The translations under genes were made by a program, and so were the position numbers. Under the pieces are notes generated by a model, which had not been told where the DNA came from, did no database searches, and saw nothing but the letters and a program-made list of their open reading frames with translations. This document shows, one piece after another, positions 44,959 to 56,009 of a DNA stretch of 64,000 nt (its first letter is position 1; each line of letters starts with the position of its first letter). The DNA is from Gonocerus acuteangulatus (lineage: Eukaryota; Arthropoda; Insecta; Hemiptera; Coreidae): the NCBI GenBank assembly GCA_946811695.1, contig OX328125.1, positions 102,830,176 to 102,894,175 on the forward strand, in the 5' to 3' direction.

Positions 44959-45624
44959 CTAATATTTTCACATTCGATAGTTGGCATTTGTATCGACGAT
45001 ATGTAAGAATCTAAGGTACTAGCTAATGAATCAAGGGCGAAACCGCTCCTAATATTTTCACATTCGATAGTTGGCATTTGTATCGACGATTTGTAAGAAT
45101 CTAAGGTACTAAGGCAACTATAATTTCTGAAGTGTTGATTTTATTCCAGTAAAGGTGCTTATCACTATTCTGGATGTTAAAATGAATTTAGCAAGAAATT
45201 GAGCTCCCCCCCTCCTAATGAACCGATTTTGTTTATTTTTACAACACATTTTTACCTGTAGATTACCACTACGAATACCGAGTTTCGTCGAAATATAACA
45301 AAAATCACGGCTGGTAGTGGCGAATTGGTATTGTGGTTCCGGAGCAACCCCCCCCCCCCTACTTATGAACCTATTTAGTTTATTTTTACATCTCACTTGT
45401 CTCTCTATATTACCACTACGAATGCCAAGTTTCGTTGAAATGTAACAAATATTACAGCTGGCATGGTCAAATTAGTGGTTTGGGTTCGGGGTAAACCCCC
45501 CCTTCCGGTAGACCGATTTTGGTGGTTAACGAACTCGTTCAATCGTTTGCTAATTGAATGCTATATACCAAGTTTCGTGAAGAAAAAACAAAAACTCTGG
45601 CCGCTATCGTGTTAACAGACACAC
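44395..45624 (-). mobile_element. HelA copy carrying satB, truncated at its (TA)n
   Basis: On the minus strand the 3' end is at ~44395 (hairpin GCAGCTCCTGC and subterminal repeat). Body blocks with GAACCGATTCAGTTTATTTT follow, then ~1.7 satB monomers (44959-45112), then the usual HelA quasi-repeats with a C-run (45113-45560) and GTGTTAACAGACACAC. At 45624 the short (TA)n runs straight into satB GTAAGAATCTAAGG, so the HelA 5' end is missing. Confidence 0.75.
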
Positions 45625-48600
45625 ATATATATATATGTAAGAATCTAAGGTACTAGGTAATGAATCAAGGGCGAAACCGCTCCTAATATTTTCACATTCG
45701 ATAGTTGGCATTTGTATCGTCGATATGTAAGAATCTAAGGTACTAGCTAATGAATCAAGGGCGAAACCGCTCCTAATATTTTCACATTCGATAGTTGGCA
45801 TTTGTATCGACGATATGTAAGAATCTAAGGTACTAGCTAATCAATCATGGGCGAAACCGCTCCTAATATTTTCACATTCGATAGTTGGCATTTGGATCGA
45901 CGATATGTAAGAATCTAAGATACTAGCTAATGAATCAAGGGCGAAACCGCTCCTAATATTTTCACATTCGATAGTTGGCATTTGGATCGACGATATGTAA
46001 GAATCTAAGGTACTAGCTAATGAATCAAGGGCGAAACCGCTCCTAATATTTTCACATTCGATAGTTGGCATTTGTATCGACGATATGTAAGAATCTAAGG
46101 TACTAGCTAATGAATCAAGGGCGAAACCGCTCCTAATATTTTCACATTCGATAGTTTGGCATTTGGATCGACGATATGTAAGAATCTAAGGTACTAGCTA
46201 ATGAATCAAGGGCGAAACCGCTCCTAATATTTTCACATTCGATAGTTGGCATTTGTATCGACGATATGTAAGAATCTAAGGTACTAGCTAATCAATCAAG
46301 GGCGAAACCGCTCCTAATATTTTCACATTCGATAGTTGGCATTTGGATCGACGATATGTAAGAATCTATGGTACTAGCTAATGAATCAAGGACGAAACCG
46401 CTCCTAATATTTTCACATTCGATAGTTGGCATTTGTATCGACGATATGTAAGAATCTAAGGTACTAGCTAATGAATCAAGGGCGAAACCGCTCCTAATAT
46501 TTTCACAATCGATAGTTGGCATTTGGATCGACGATATGTAAGAATCTGAGGTACTAGCTAATCAATCAAGGGCAAAACCGCTCCTAATATTTTCACATTC
46601 GATAGTTGGCATTTGTATCGACGATATGTAAGAATCTAAGGTACTAGCTAATCAATCAAGGGCGAAACCGCTCCTAATATTTTCACATTCGATAGTTGGC
46701 ATTTGGATCGACGATATGTAAGAATCTATGGTACTAGCTAATGAATCAAAGGCGAAACCGCTCCTAATATTTTCACATTCGATAGTTGGCATTTGTATCG
46801 ACGATATGTAAGAATCTAAGGTACTAGCTAATGAATCAAGGGCGAAACCGCTCCTAATATTTTCACATTCGATAGTTGGCATTTGGATCGACGATATGTA
46901 AGAATCTATGGTACTAGCTAATGAATCAAGGGCAAAACCGCTCCTAATATTTTCACATTCGATAGTTGGCATTTGTATCGACGATATGTAAGAATCTAAG
47001 GTACTAGCTAATGAATCAAGGGCGAAACCGCTCCTAATATTTGCACATTCGATAGTTGGCATTTGGATCGACGATATGTAAGAATCTATGGTACTAGCTA
47101 ATGAATCAAGGGCGAAACCGCTCCTAATATTTTCACATTCGATAGTTGGCATTTGGATCGACGATATGTAAGAATCTAAGAAACTAGCTAATGAATCAAG
47201 GGCGAAACCGCTCCTAATATTTTCACATTCGATAGTTCGCATTTGGATCGACGATATGTAAGAATCTATGGTACTAGCTAATGAATCAAGGGCGAAACCG
47301 CTCCTAACATTTTCACATTCGATAGTTGGTATTTGTATCGACGATTTGTAAGAATCTAAGGTACTAGCTAATCAATCAAGGGCGAAACCGCTCCTAATAT
47401 TTTCACATTCGATAGTTGGCATTTGTATCGACGATATGTAAGAATCTAAGGTACTAGCTAATCAATCAAGGGCGAAACCGCTCCTAATATTTTCACATTC
47501 GATAGTTGGCATTTGGATCGACGATATGTAAGAATCTAAGATACTAGCTAATGAATCAAGGGCGAAACCGCTCCTAATATTTTCACATTCGATAGTTGGC
47601 ATTTGGATCGACGATATGTAAGAATCTAAGGTACTAGCTAATGAATCAAGGGCGAAACCGCTCCTAATATTTTCACATTCGATAGTTGGCATTTGGATCG
47701 ACGATATGTAAGAATCTATGGTACTAGCTAATGAATCAAGGGCGAAACCGCTCCTAATATTTTCACATTCGATAGTTGGCATTTGTATCGACGATATGTA
47801 AGAATCTAAGGTACTAGCTAATCAATCAAGGGCGATACCGCTCCTAATATTTTCACATTCGATAGTTGGCATTTGGATCGACGATATGTAAGAATCTAAG
47901 ATACTAGCTAATGAATCAAGGGCGAAACCGCTCCTAATATTTTCACATTCGATAGTTGGCATTTGTATCGACGATATGTAAGAATCTAAGGTACTAGCTA
48001 ATCAATCAAGGGCGAAACCGCTCCTAATATTTTCACATTCGATAGTTGGCATTTGGATCGACGATATGTAAGAATCTAAGATACTAGCTAATGAATCAAG
48101 GGCGAAACCGCTCCTAATATTTTCACATTCGATAGTTGGCATTTGGATCGACGATATGTAAGAATCTAAGGTACTAGCTAATGAATCAAGGGCGAAACCG
48201 CTCCTAATATTTTCACATTCGATAGTTGGCATTTGGATCGACGATATGTAAGAATCTATGGTACTAGCTAATGAATCAAGGGCGAAACCGCTCCTAATAT
48301 TTTCACATTCGATAGTTGGCATTTGTATCGACGATATGTAAGAATCTAAGGTACTAGCTAATGAATCAAGGGCGAAACCGCTCCTAATATTTTCACATTC
48401 GATTTTTGGCATTTGGATCGACGATATGTAAGAATCTATGGTACTACCTAATGAATCAAGGGCGAAACCGCTCCTAATATTTTCACATTCGATAGTTGGC
48501 ATTTGGATCGACGATATGTAAGAATCTAAGATACTAGCTAATGAATCAAGGGCGAAACCGCTCCTAATATTTTCACATTCGATAGTTGGCATTTGGATCG

Positions 48601-48815
48601 ACGATATGTAAGAATCTATGGTACTAGCTAATGAATCAAGGGCGAAACCGCTCCTAACATTTTCACATTCGATAGTTGGCATTTGTATCGACGATTTGTA
48701 AGAATCTAAGGTACTAGCTAATCAATCAAGGGCGAAACCGCTCCTAATATTTTCACATTCGATAGTTGGCATTTGGATCGACGATATGTAAGAATCTAAG
48801 GTACTATCTAATGAA
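45625..48815. repeat. satB block 2, ~35 monomers
   Basis: Same 90-bp monomers. It begins at the (TA)n junction. The first two monomers carry the private variants TACTAGGTAATG and GTATCGTCG, otherwise seen together only at ~50790-50860. From 45841 on it parallels block 1 monomer by monomer. A one-base insertion (GATAGTTTGGC) is at ~46155. Confidence 0.95.
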
Positions 48816-49832
48816 TCAAAAGTTTTTCCGAAAGCGACTTTTGGCACTGTATGACCATAATAAACCATAAACGGAAATGACCCACTCCCTCCGTTAATCG
48901 AATACAATAAAAAAATCCATCCGATTTTTCTTTTTTGATGGCTTATTGAGCAGAAAAGCTCAATTTCTTGCTAAATTCATTTAAATATCCAGAATAGTGA
49001 TAAGCACCTTTACTGGAATAAAATCAACACTTCAGAAATTATAGTTGCCTTGGCAATTTATTAGGTTTTCATATAGCCTGTTTGCAGTTTCAACGATTTC
49101 TAAACCTTTTTCTGAATTCCCATAGAGGGAGGGAGGAACCGCGCTTATAAGGTTGACCTCTTGACGCAATTATATTTTGTTTTAAATTTGCATATTTGAG
49201 GGCCTGCAAATATGGAAATACGCCATCTTGTTTACTTTTTTTTTCTGCCAACTTTTTTGGTAACCGTCCCGTCGTCCACTTCGTCACGCAGGAGCTGCAA
49301 AACTAAGCACCTTTTTCAGCAATGTAAATTTACGTCAAATTACTAAAGAATAAGAAGAATGCCGGTCTCTCGGTTTTTGGAACAGCTTCATCTGTAGACT
49401 TGGTAAGCTGTCGATGTCCCTTAATAACATAATTCATAGTACAACTTTATTACATGAATCCTATATGTAATAATACATGCACATATATATTTGTACTGAA
49501 CAGCAGAATCAATTTACAATAGAAGACAGCCTTCAGCGCTCCTAGTGCCCGATCCGGTTTAGTTACATTTCACCGTAATACTGATTAAACCCAACTTCTA
49601 ATGAACCGATTCAGTTTATTTTTAAAACAAATCATTCTCATTAGATAAACACGACGTACACCAAATGTCGTTACAATACACGCGAAAGAACGTTCTGTAG
49701 AAGCAAATCAGTAATGTTGGTCCGGATAAACGCCCATCCTAATAAACCGATTAAGTTTATTTTTACTACGTATAATCCTGTTAAGATAAAAATTGGGACT
49801 GCTCTAAAAGTGGAAGTGTTGAAAATAATATT
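48816..49832. other. Spacer between satB blocks, copy B
   Basis: Copy of 43942-44958 at an offset of 4,874 bp with no difference noticed by eye, including the HelB-like fragment and the inverted HelA 3' end (~49268). Confidence 0.85.
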
Positions 49833-51335
49833 CTAATATTTTCACATTCGATAGTTGGCATTTGTATCGACGATATGTAAGAATCTAAGGTACTAGCTAA
49901 TGAATCTAGGGCGAAACCGCTCCTAATATTTTCACATTCGATAGTTGGCATTTGTATCGACGATATGTAAGAATCTAAGGTACTAGCTAATCAATCAAGG
50001 GCGAACCCGCTCCTAATATTTTCAAATTCGATAGTTGGCATTTGTATCGACGATATGTAAGAATCTATGGTACTAGCTAATGAATCAAGGGCGAAACCGC
50101 TCCTAATATTTTCACATTCGATAGTTGGCATTTGTATCGACGATATGTAAGAATCTAAGGTACTAGCTAATGAATCAAGGGCGAAACCGCTCCTAATATT
50201 TTCAAATTCGATAGTTGGCATTTGTATCGACGATATGTAAGAATCTAAGATACTAGCTAATCAATCAAGGGCGAAACCGCTCCTAATATTTTCACATTCG
50301 ATAGTTGGCATTTGTATCGACGATATGTAAGAATCTAAGGTACTAGCTAATGAATCAAGGGCGAAACCGCTCCTAATATTTTCACATTCGATAGTTGGCA
50401 TTTGTATCGACGATATGTAAGAATCTAAGGTACTAGCTAATGAATCAAGGGCGAAACCGCTCCTAATATTTTCACATTCGATAGTTGGCATTTGTATCGA
50501 CGATATGTAAGAATCTATGGTACTAGCTAATGAATCAAGGGCGAAACCGCTCCTAATATTTTCACATTCGATAGTTGGCATTTGTATCGACGATATGTAA
50601 GAATCTAAGGTACTAGCTAATGAATCAAGGGCGAAACCGCTCCTAATATTTTCACATTCGATAGTTGGCATTTGTATCGACGATATGTAAGAATCTAAGG
50701 TACTAGCTAATCAATCAAGGGCAAAACCGCTCCTGATATTTTCACATTCGATAGTTGGCATTTGTATCGACGATATGTAAGAATCTAAGGTACTAGGTAA
50801 TGAATCAAGGGCGAAACCGCTCCTAATATTTTCACATTCGATAGTTGGCATTTGTATCGTCGATATGTAAGAATCTATGGTACTAGCTAATGAATCAAGG
50901 GCGAAACCGCTCCTAATATTTTCACATTCGATAGTTGGCATTTGTATCGACGATATGTAAGAATCTAAGGTACTAGCTAATGAATCAAGGGCGAAACCGC
51001 TCCTAATATTTTCACATTCGATAGTTGGCATTTGTATCGACGATATGTAAGAATCTAAGGTACTAGGTAATGAATCAAGGGCGAAACCGCTCCTAATATT
51101 TTCACATTCGATAATTGGCATTTGGATCAACGATATGTAAGAATCTAAGGTACTAGCTAATGAATCAAGGGCGAAACCGCTCCTAATATTTTCACATTCG
51201 ATAGTTGGCATTTGTATCGACGATATGTAAGAATCTATGGTACTAGCTAATGAATCAAGGGCGAAACCGCTCCTAATATTTTCACATTCGATAGTTGGCA
51301 TTTGTATCGACGATTTGTAAGAATCTAAGGTACTA
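49833..51335. repeat. satB block 3, ~17 monomers inside HelA
   Basis: Nearly all monomers are of the GTATCG type, unlike the alternating pattern in blocks 1 and 2. Private variants include TTCAAATTCG, CTAGGTAATG and GTATCGTCG. Both ends abut HelA sequence. Confidence 0.9.
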
Positions 51336-51842
51336 AGGCAACTATAATTTCTGAAGTGTTGATTTTATTCCAGTAAAGGTGCTTATCACTATTCTGGATG
51401 TTAAAATGAATTTAGCAAGAAATTGAGCTCCCCCCCTCCTAATGAACCGATTTTGTTTATTTTTACAACACATTTTTACCTGTAGATTACCACTACGAAT
51501 ACCGAGTTTCGTCGAAATATAACAAAAATCACGGCTGGTAGTGGCGAATTGGTATTGTGGTTCCGGAGCAACCCCCCCCCCCCTACTTATGAACCTATTT
51601 AGTTTATTTTTACATCTCACTTGTCTCTCTATATTACCACTACGAATGCCAAGTTTCGTTGAAATGTAACAAATATTACAGCTGGCATGGTCAAATTAGT
51701 GGTTTGGGTTCGGGGTAAACCCCCCCTTCCGGTAGACCGATTTTGGTGGTTAACGAACTCGTTCAATCGTTTGCTAATTGAATGCTATATACCAAGTTTC
51801 GTGAAGAAAAAACAAAAACTCTGGCCGCTATCGTGTTAACAG

Positions 51843-51849
<7 letters not shown>

Positions 51850-51903
<54 letters not shown>
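51850..51903. repeat. (TA)n microsatellite inside HelA
   Basis: About 27 TA units preceded by CACACACA, at the standard HelA position. Its counterpart in the truncated copy at 45624 is only ~6 units long and fused to satB. Confidence 0.9.
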
Positions 51904-51906
<3 letters not shown>

Positions 51907-52746
51907 TTTAACGGGGGTCATTTTCGGTGTCTACTAGGTAGGATCGATAAAGATTCGAAGAAATTTTTCAAAAATTCCGTCATGAGTGCAACCTCAATAG
52001 CTACTTTCCTTCGGAGGAAAGTGCTAAAATCCAGCTGAATGCCCGTGCTTCGTCACGGCAGATTAGTAGTTATTTTATTGCGTATTATAATGTATATTCA
52101 AAATTATCACTACTATATAATTTTTTGCATTTTATTACAGCATGGTTCCCGTCATCTACTATATATTTGTCAAATACCACTCTCTCACTCACTGACCTAT
52201 CATCCCCCAGCCCAAACCGCTCTCGACAAAAAATTTTGAAATTTTGCGTGGACACTCCCTATAGGACGTAGACACCCGCTAAGAAAGGATTTTTTGATAC
52301 TCGAATTTTTAAGTATTTTTAGAGGGGTTTAAAGTTTTAGGTAAGTTAGAGCAGGCAAGCCTAGGTTACTAGGACTATAAAGAACAGCTGATACCGTACA
52401 TTATATATTTCATAGTATTATTTTTAATTGAGGTTAATTTCAACTATGACGGAAGTCCTTGAATTACTCCTAGAAATAAACTGTCCCTCATAGAGTTTAC
52501 GCTATGAAGGAAAAAAATCACCATTTTAATTGCGGTTCATTTCAACTTGTCCCCCATAGAGTTTTCGCTATATCTGGTGATGGTCCATCCCAGGTAATAA
52601 CATCCTGAATACTTCTACAGCCTCCTCACCCATCAGCATCCCCAGTCAGAACTACTTCTTGGTCATGCCCGCAAATATAATGGGTGTTTCCAAATGACAT
52701 GTGAAAAACATAAATGTTTAATTTTAACGTGCATTTATCATCGACA

Positions 52747-52955
52747 GGAGACCCGATGGCCGTGAGGGTTAAGGCGTGAGCACTTAACACTCCGTGCTAA
52801 AGGTCGTGGGTTCGATTCCCACTAGGGGTGGTGGCTTTTCTTTCGAAAAAAGAAAAGGCATCACCCCTATCCTGGCTAGGAAAGGGTGGTAACCTATAGA
52901 TAACCCGTCCTAAAATTCGTAGTTAATAATAAATGGACGTTACAATTTAAATAAA
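52747..52955 (+). mobile_element. SINE-A copy 3
   Basis: Full-length: GGAGACCCGATGGCCGTGAG head with box A, GGGTTCGATTCCCAC box B, body CCTATAGATAACCCGTCC, tail TTTAAATAAA. A 12-bp duplication TTATCATCGACA / TTATTATCGACA (52735-52746 and 52956-52967, one mismatch). The uninterrupted site is seen in R4 copy 1 at ~8880 (TTTATTATTGACAACGAG). Confidence 0.85.
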
Positions 52956-53010
52956 TTATTATCGACAACGAAATTTAACCTATATTGGTTACGCTGCTGT
53001 TACTGGTAAC

Positions 53011-53296
53011 CATGGGCGTATATCGGAAATAATTTGGGGGGGGGCTGGGAAAAGTTCGGGGGGCTGGGACCATTTCCGGGATATTGAATACTAACATTTT
53101 AGAACTTGGAATAGTTTTAGGCAAATAAAACGCTATTACTAAAATGAAATATTTTTTATGAACTAAGTGATCTTGTTTAATTTATTTATTTATTTTATTT
53201 ATTTTTAAGGGTTTTAAGACTCATTTTTACCAACAAATAAAAATATCGGGGGGGGGGGGCTGCAGACCTCTCAGCCCCTCCTTATATACGCCCATG
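53011..53296. mobile_element. G-rich MITE, hAT-like
   Basis: The tips are CATGGGCGTATAT and ATATACGCCCATG. Inside these are CTG and CAG next to runs of 8-13 G. A perfect 8-bp duplication CTGGTAAC flanks it (53003-53010 and 53297-53304), consistent with hAT. 286 bp, no coding. Confidence 0.85.
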
Positions 53297-53559
53297 CTGG
53301 TAACCTATTGATAACGGGTTATCTCTAGGCTATCTGTTTCTTGACACTGGCCGGAGCACCCCAGTGTCACGAAACATTATACTTTGATTACTTATCAATT
53401 GATGTACGTATACATATAGTATGACGGGGACCGTGATATAATAAACTGCAGACAATTATATAATAGCGTTAATTTTGCTGATACATTACTTAATGCAATA
53501 AAATAACTACTTATGTGCCATGACGAAGCACGGGTATTCGGCTAGTACTATGTGTAACA

Positions 53560-54300
53560 CACTAATTGATAAGTAATCAAAGTATAATATTCCTTGGCAC
53601 TGGGGCGCTCCGAACCAGTATCAAGAAACAGATAGCCTAGAGATAACCCGTTATCTATAGGTTACCAGTAACAGCCTTGTAACCAATACAGGTTAAATTT
53701 CCTCGTCAATAATAAATATTCGCTAAAATTCATAAAATTATATTTCCAAGATGCCATTTGGAAACACACACATTATATTCGCGAGCATAACCAAGAAGTG
53801 CTCTCCATTGAGATGCTGATGTGTGAGGAGGCTGTGCAAGGGTTTGGGTTATTATTACCTCGGATGCACCATCACCAGGTATAGCGTAAACTCTATGGGG
53901 GACAAGTTGAAATGAACAGCAATTAAAATGGTGATTTTGTCCCTCATAGCTCTATAACTCTTTAAAGGACAGATTGTTTCACCTAATTCAGGATTGCCAT
54001 CATAGTTGAAATTAACCGTAATTAAAAATAATACTATTTTATTTAAATTTTAACGTCCATTTATTATTAACTACGAATTTTAGGACGGGTTATCTATAGG
54101 TTACCACCCTTTTCTAGCCAGGATAGGGGTGATGCCTTTTCTTTTTTCGAAAGAAAAGCCACCGCCCATAGTGGGAATCGAACCCACGACCTTTGGCACG
54201 GAGTGTTAAGAGCTCACGCCTTAACCCTCACGGCTACCGGGTCTAAAAAAAAATAATACTATGGAATAGATGAAGTACCGTAACAGCTGTTCTGTTATCG
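53560..54300 (-). repeat. Repeat family R4, copy 3
   Basis: Inverted copy of the R4 body: GGCACTGGGGCGCTCCG, AGATAACCCGTTATCTATAG, GATGCTGATGTGTGAGGAGG, GGTATAGCGTAAACTCTATG. It follows copy 2 tail to tail. It is interrupted by SINE-A at 54038 and ends near CAGCTGTTCTGTTATCG. Confidence 0.65.
54038..54248 (-). mobile_element. SINE-A copy 4
   Basis: Inverted SINE-A with GGGAATCGAACCCACGACC (box B) and CTCACGGCTACCGGGTCT head. A 14-bp duplication AAAAATAATACTAT lies at 54024-54037 and 54249-54262. Confidence 0.85.
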
Positions 54301-54690
54301 TCCTAGCAACGCATGCTGCCTAGGCGAGGATATTATATGTATATTCACTATTCTAGCTAGGGTTTTATCCTCTACAAATACCGACAAAGGAAGTGTACTT
54401 CTGTATGATTTTAATCCTGGTTGTAGGAAGACGGAAGAAGGTGATTGCGGACTCTGTAACTAGAGTGTAGTGTTTGTATTTTAATGAGAACTCCGGGTAG
54501 GTAAAGGGTTTATAAAGGCTCCTATCCACCCCATAATTACAGCAGCATCCTGACTATTTCATAGACCCCCCTTCCCCACTTCCGCTCCGTATCCACTACT
54601 AACAACTCTACTACCCTGGAGTTAGGATATGCACGCTAGGAAGTCAACAGTCTCGGCTGCTAATGGATACAGGAATTAGAAGGACTATGG
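54301..54690. other. No recognised feature
   Basis: Mixed sequence with somewhat higher GC than its surroundings. No open frame or family match was recognised. Confidence 0.35.
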
Positions 54691-54693
54691 TAT

Positions 54694-55357
54694 GCTTTTT
54701 TTTTTTTTTTTTTTTTGTTTTTTTTTTTTTTGTTTCTTGTTTTAAGGCATGTCAGCCACACGGGCGATTTATGCCTTGATTGGGGTGACAGATAGCGCCA
54801 CCACCACCAACAGGACCCGACCAGGCGAGGGCACCCCCACCGATATCACAGGCCCCCCACTAGATGAGGGTTTACAGTGAACTGCAGATATTACATAACA
54901 CGAGCTTGTGACCGAGGGTCTGTTCGGTGGGACCAGGCCGACGAGACCCTCCAAGCTCATGGACCCTTTGGTCCTGAGGGCCCACGACACCGCAAGACCC
55001 ACCCCCACCCTACCGGCACCATGCCGGAGCAGGGTTGCCCAATGGTATTCCATTAGAAACGGCTGACTTTGCTGCCCGGTCTACTTCCTCATTTTCGGTT
55101 ATGCCACAGTGACCAGGAATCCAAGAAAAGACAACTGAAACATTGCTTGCTCTGAGTGTTTCTAGGCATTCCGAAATGTTGACAAGTGGATGTGGGGGTC
55201 TCCCGTGGTCTTATGGCTAGCGCCTTGGATTCATAAGCGGGAGATGGTGGGTTCGATTCACAACCTCCGGCAGGAATTTTATCATCCCACGGCTCGCTGG
55301 TAAAATTCCTCGCTGCACCCTGGGTGTCGGCGCTAATGACCTAGATGTAGATGCTTC

Positions 55358-55392
<35 letters not shown>

Positions 55393-55560
55393 GGATGGTC
55401 AAAAAAAGGGTTATTTATTGCTAGGAGTGCTGAGAGTGAATCGGTGAAGATTGATATGTGTCTTTCCTGAGGGGTTATTGTAGATAATGCTTTGTAAATA
55501 GCTAGGATGGTATGCTTTGATATGTAGCATGGGGGAGGAATAGGCAAGGCTGCCAGGTAG
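54694..55560 (-). pseudogene. LINE RNase H remnant and 3' UTR, split by SINE-B
   Basis: The minus strand reads LAIYKALSTITPQERHISIF then TDSLSALLAI (RNase H: the E/alanine helix side and the catalytic TDS motif), reaches DHPL, and is cut by a SINE. Past the SINE it resumes LVNISECLETLRASNVSVVF, SWIPGHCGITENEEVDRAAK: the WIPGHCGI..NE..D motif is the RNase H histidine loop and last aspartate. A GC-rich 3' UTR follows and ends in a poly(A) tail (T-run at 54694-54731). The cysteine-rich tail of the other LINEs here is absent, so this is a different lineage. A frame change after the TDS segment and 5' truncation mark it as dead. Confidence 0.75.
55193..55390 (+). mobile_element. SINE-B, full copy inside the LINE RNase H
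   Basis: TGGGGGTCTCCCGTGGTCTT, box A GTGGTCTTATGGC, box B GGGTTCGATTCACAA, body to GGCGCTAATGACCTAGATG and a ~30-base A tail. A 9-bp duplication AAGTGGATG lies at 55184-55192 and 55389-55397. The short (3-base) difference in box B from the 57997 copy may weaken promoter function. Confidence 0.85.
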
Positions 55561-56009
55561 GTATATAGAAAATAATTTCGGGAGGAGTTGTGACCACCGC
55601 AAAGTGGGGTGCAGGACTGATATTCTTACCCAAAAATATTTCTGATGCTTAATCATGATGTGCACCCCGGGGTGCACGGGGGGATCTCCCAAAATGGAAG
55701 GGAGTGCCAAAAAAGTTTAAATATTTTAGTCTAAAATTAATTTCGTTTAGAGCATTCTGCTTAAATTCAGGAACATAAATATAGCTATTAGGCATTTAAA
55801 AAATCGATAAAAGTATATGTTTTATCCCCAACCCCCTCCACTCACCCTCCCAGCCCCACCTCCATTAATCCGCCCCCCCCCCCCCCCGACCCCAAAAATA
55901 TAAGAGTCAGTAGGCCTCTGATTTTGTTTGGAATAAAGAAATAATAGGTCCCCATTTTTTGACTCCTTGACTTCCTCGGAAATAAACTGAAGTTTTTCTT
56001 GTAGGAAGT
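55561..56009. other. No recognised gene; C-run near 55877
   Basis: 55600-55710 may still be LINE sequence (5' side). 55830-55900 is C-rich (a run of ~14 C). The remainder is unassigned. Confidence 0.35.

Larger units (their letters stand above)
40788..51848. repeat. Large tandem duplication within and around satB
   Basis: Unit A (about 40788-45624) and unit B (about 45841-51848) share the order satB array, 1.02-kb spacer, satB array, 0.51-kb HelA segment. Within 41778-44958 the offset is a constant 4,874 bp. Left of ~41300 the offset is ~5,053, about two monomers more. At the HelA segment it is 6,224, exactly 1,350 bp or 15 monomers more. Spacer copies look identical by eye and monomer-specific variants are shared. 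Either recent duplication with monomer loss and gain, or an assembly artefact. Confidence 0.8.
49268..52026 (-). mobile_element. HelA copy enclosing ~17 satB monomers (2.76 kb)
   Basis: On the minus strand the 5' end is at 52026 (TTTTAGCACTTTCCTCCGAA with its hairpin), then the conserved 5' block, (TA)n (51850-51903), GTTAACACGAT block and C-run quasi-repeats to ~51337. satB follows (49833-51335), then HelA body blocks (49560-49830) and the 3' subterminal repeat and hairpin at ~49268-49320. The satellite sits inside the element, where the reference copy at 21553 has only AT-rich body sequence. Confidence 0.75.
52028..53551 (+). mobile_element. R4-family element with Helitron-like ends, nested
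   Basis: The right end reads GTGCCATGACGAAGCACGGG, TATTCGGCTAG, then T: a GTGC...GCAC hairpin, ten bases, CTAG, as at Helitron 3' ends. The left end is an inverted relative (AGCTGAATGCCCGTGCTTCG, then TAGTAGTTATTTTATTGC), so the element has ~45-bp inverted ends. The interior is repeat family R4 (see 8530), split by SINE-A (52747-52955) and a G-rich MITE (53011-53296). Two facing Helitron ends or a TIR transposon are both possible. Confidence 0.5.

Noticed and set aside
38635..51301. Long minus-strand open frames of 30-residue repeats (MPTIECENIR...) as a repeat protein
   Set aside because: The 90-bp period is a multiple of three, so one open monomer opens the whole array. Many monomers have AATCAATC, which puts TGA in that frame, and there is no start context, signal or non-repeat domain.
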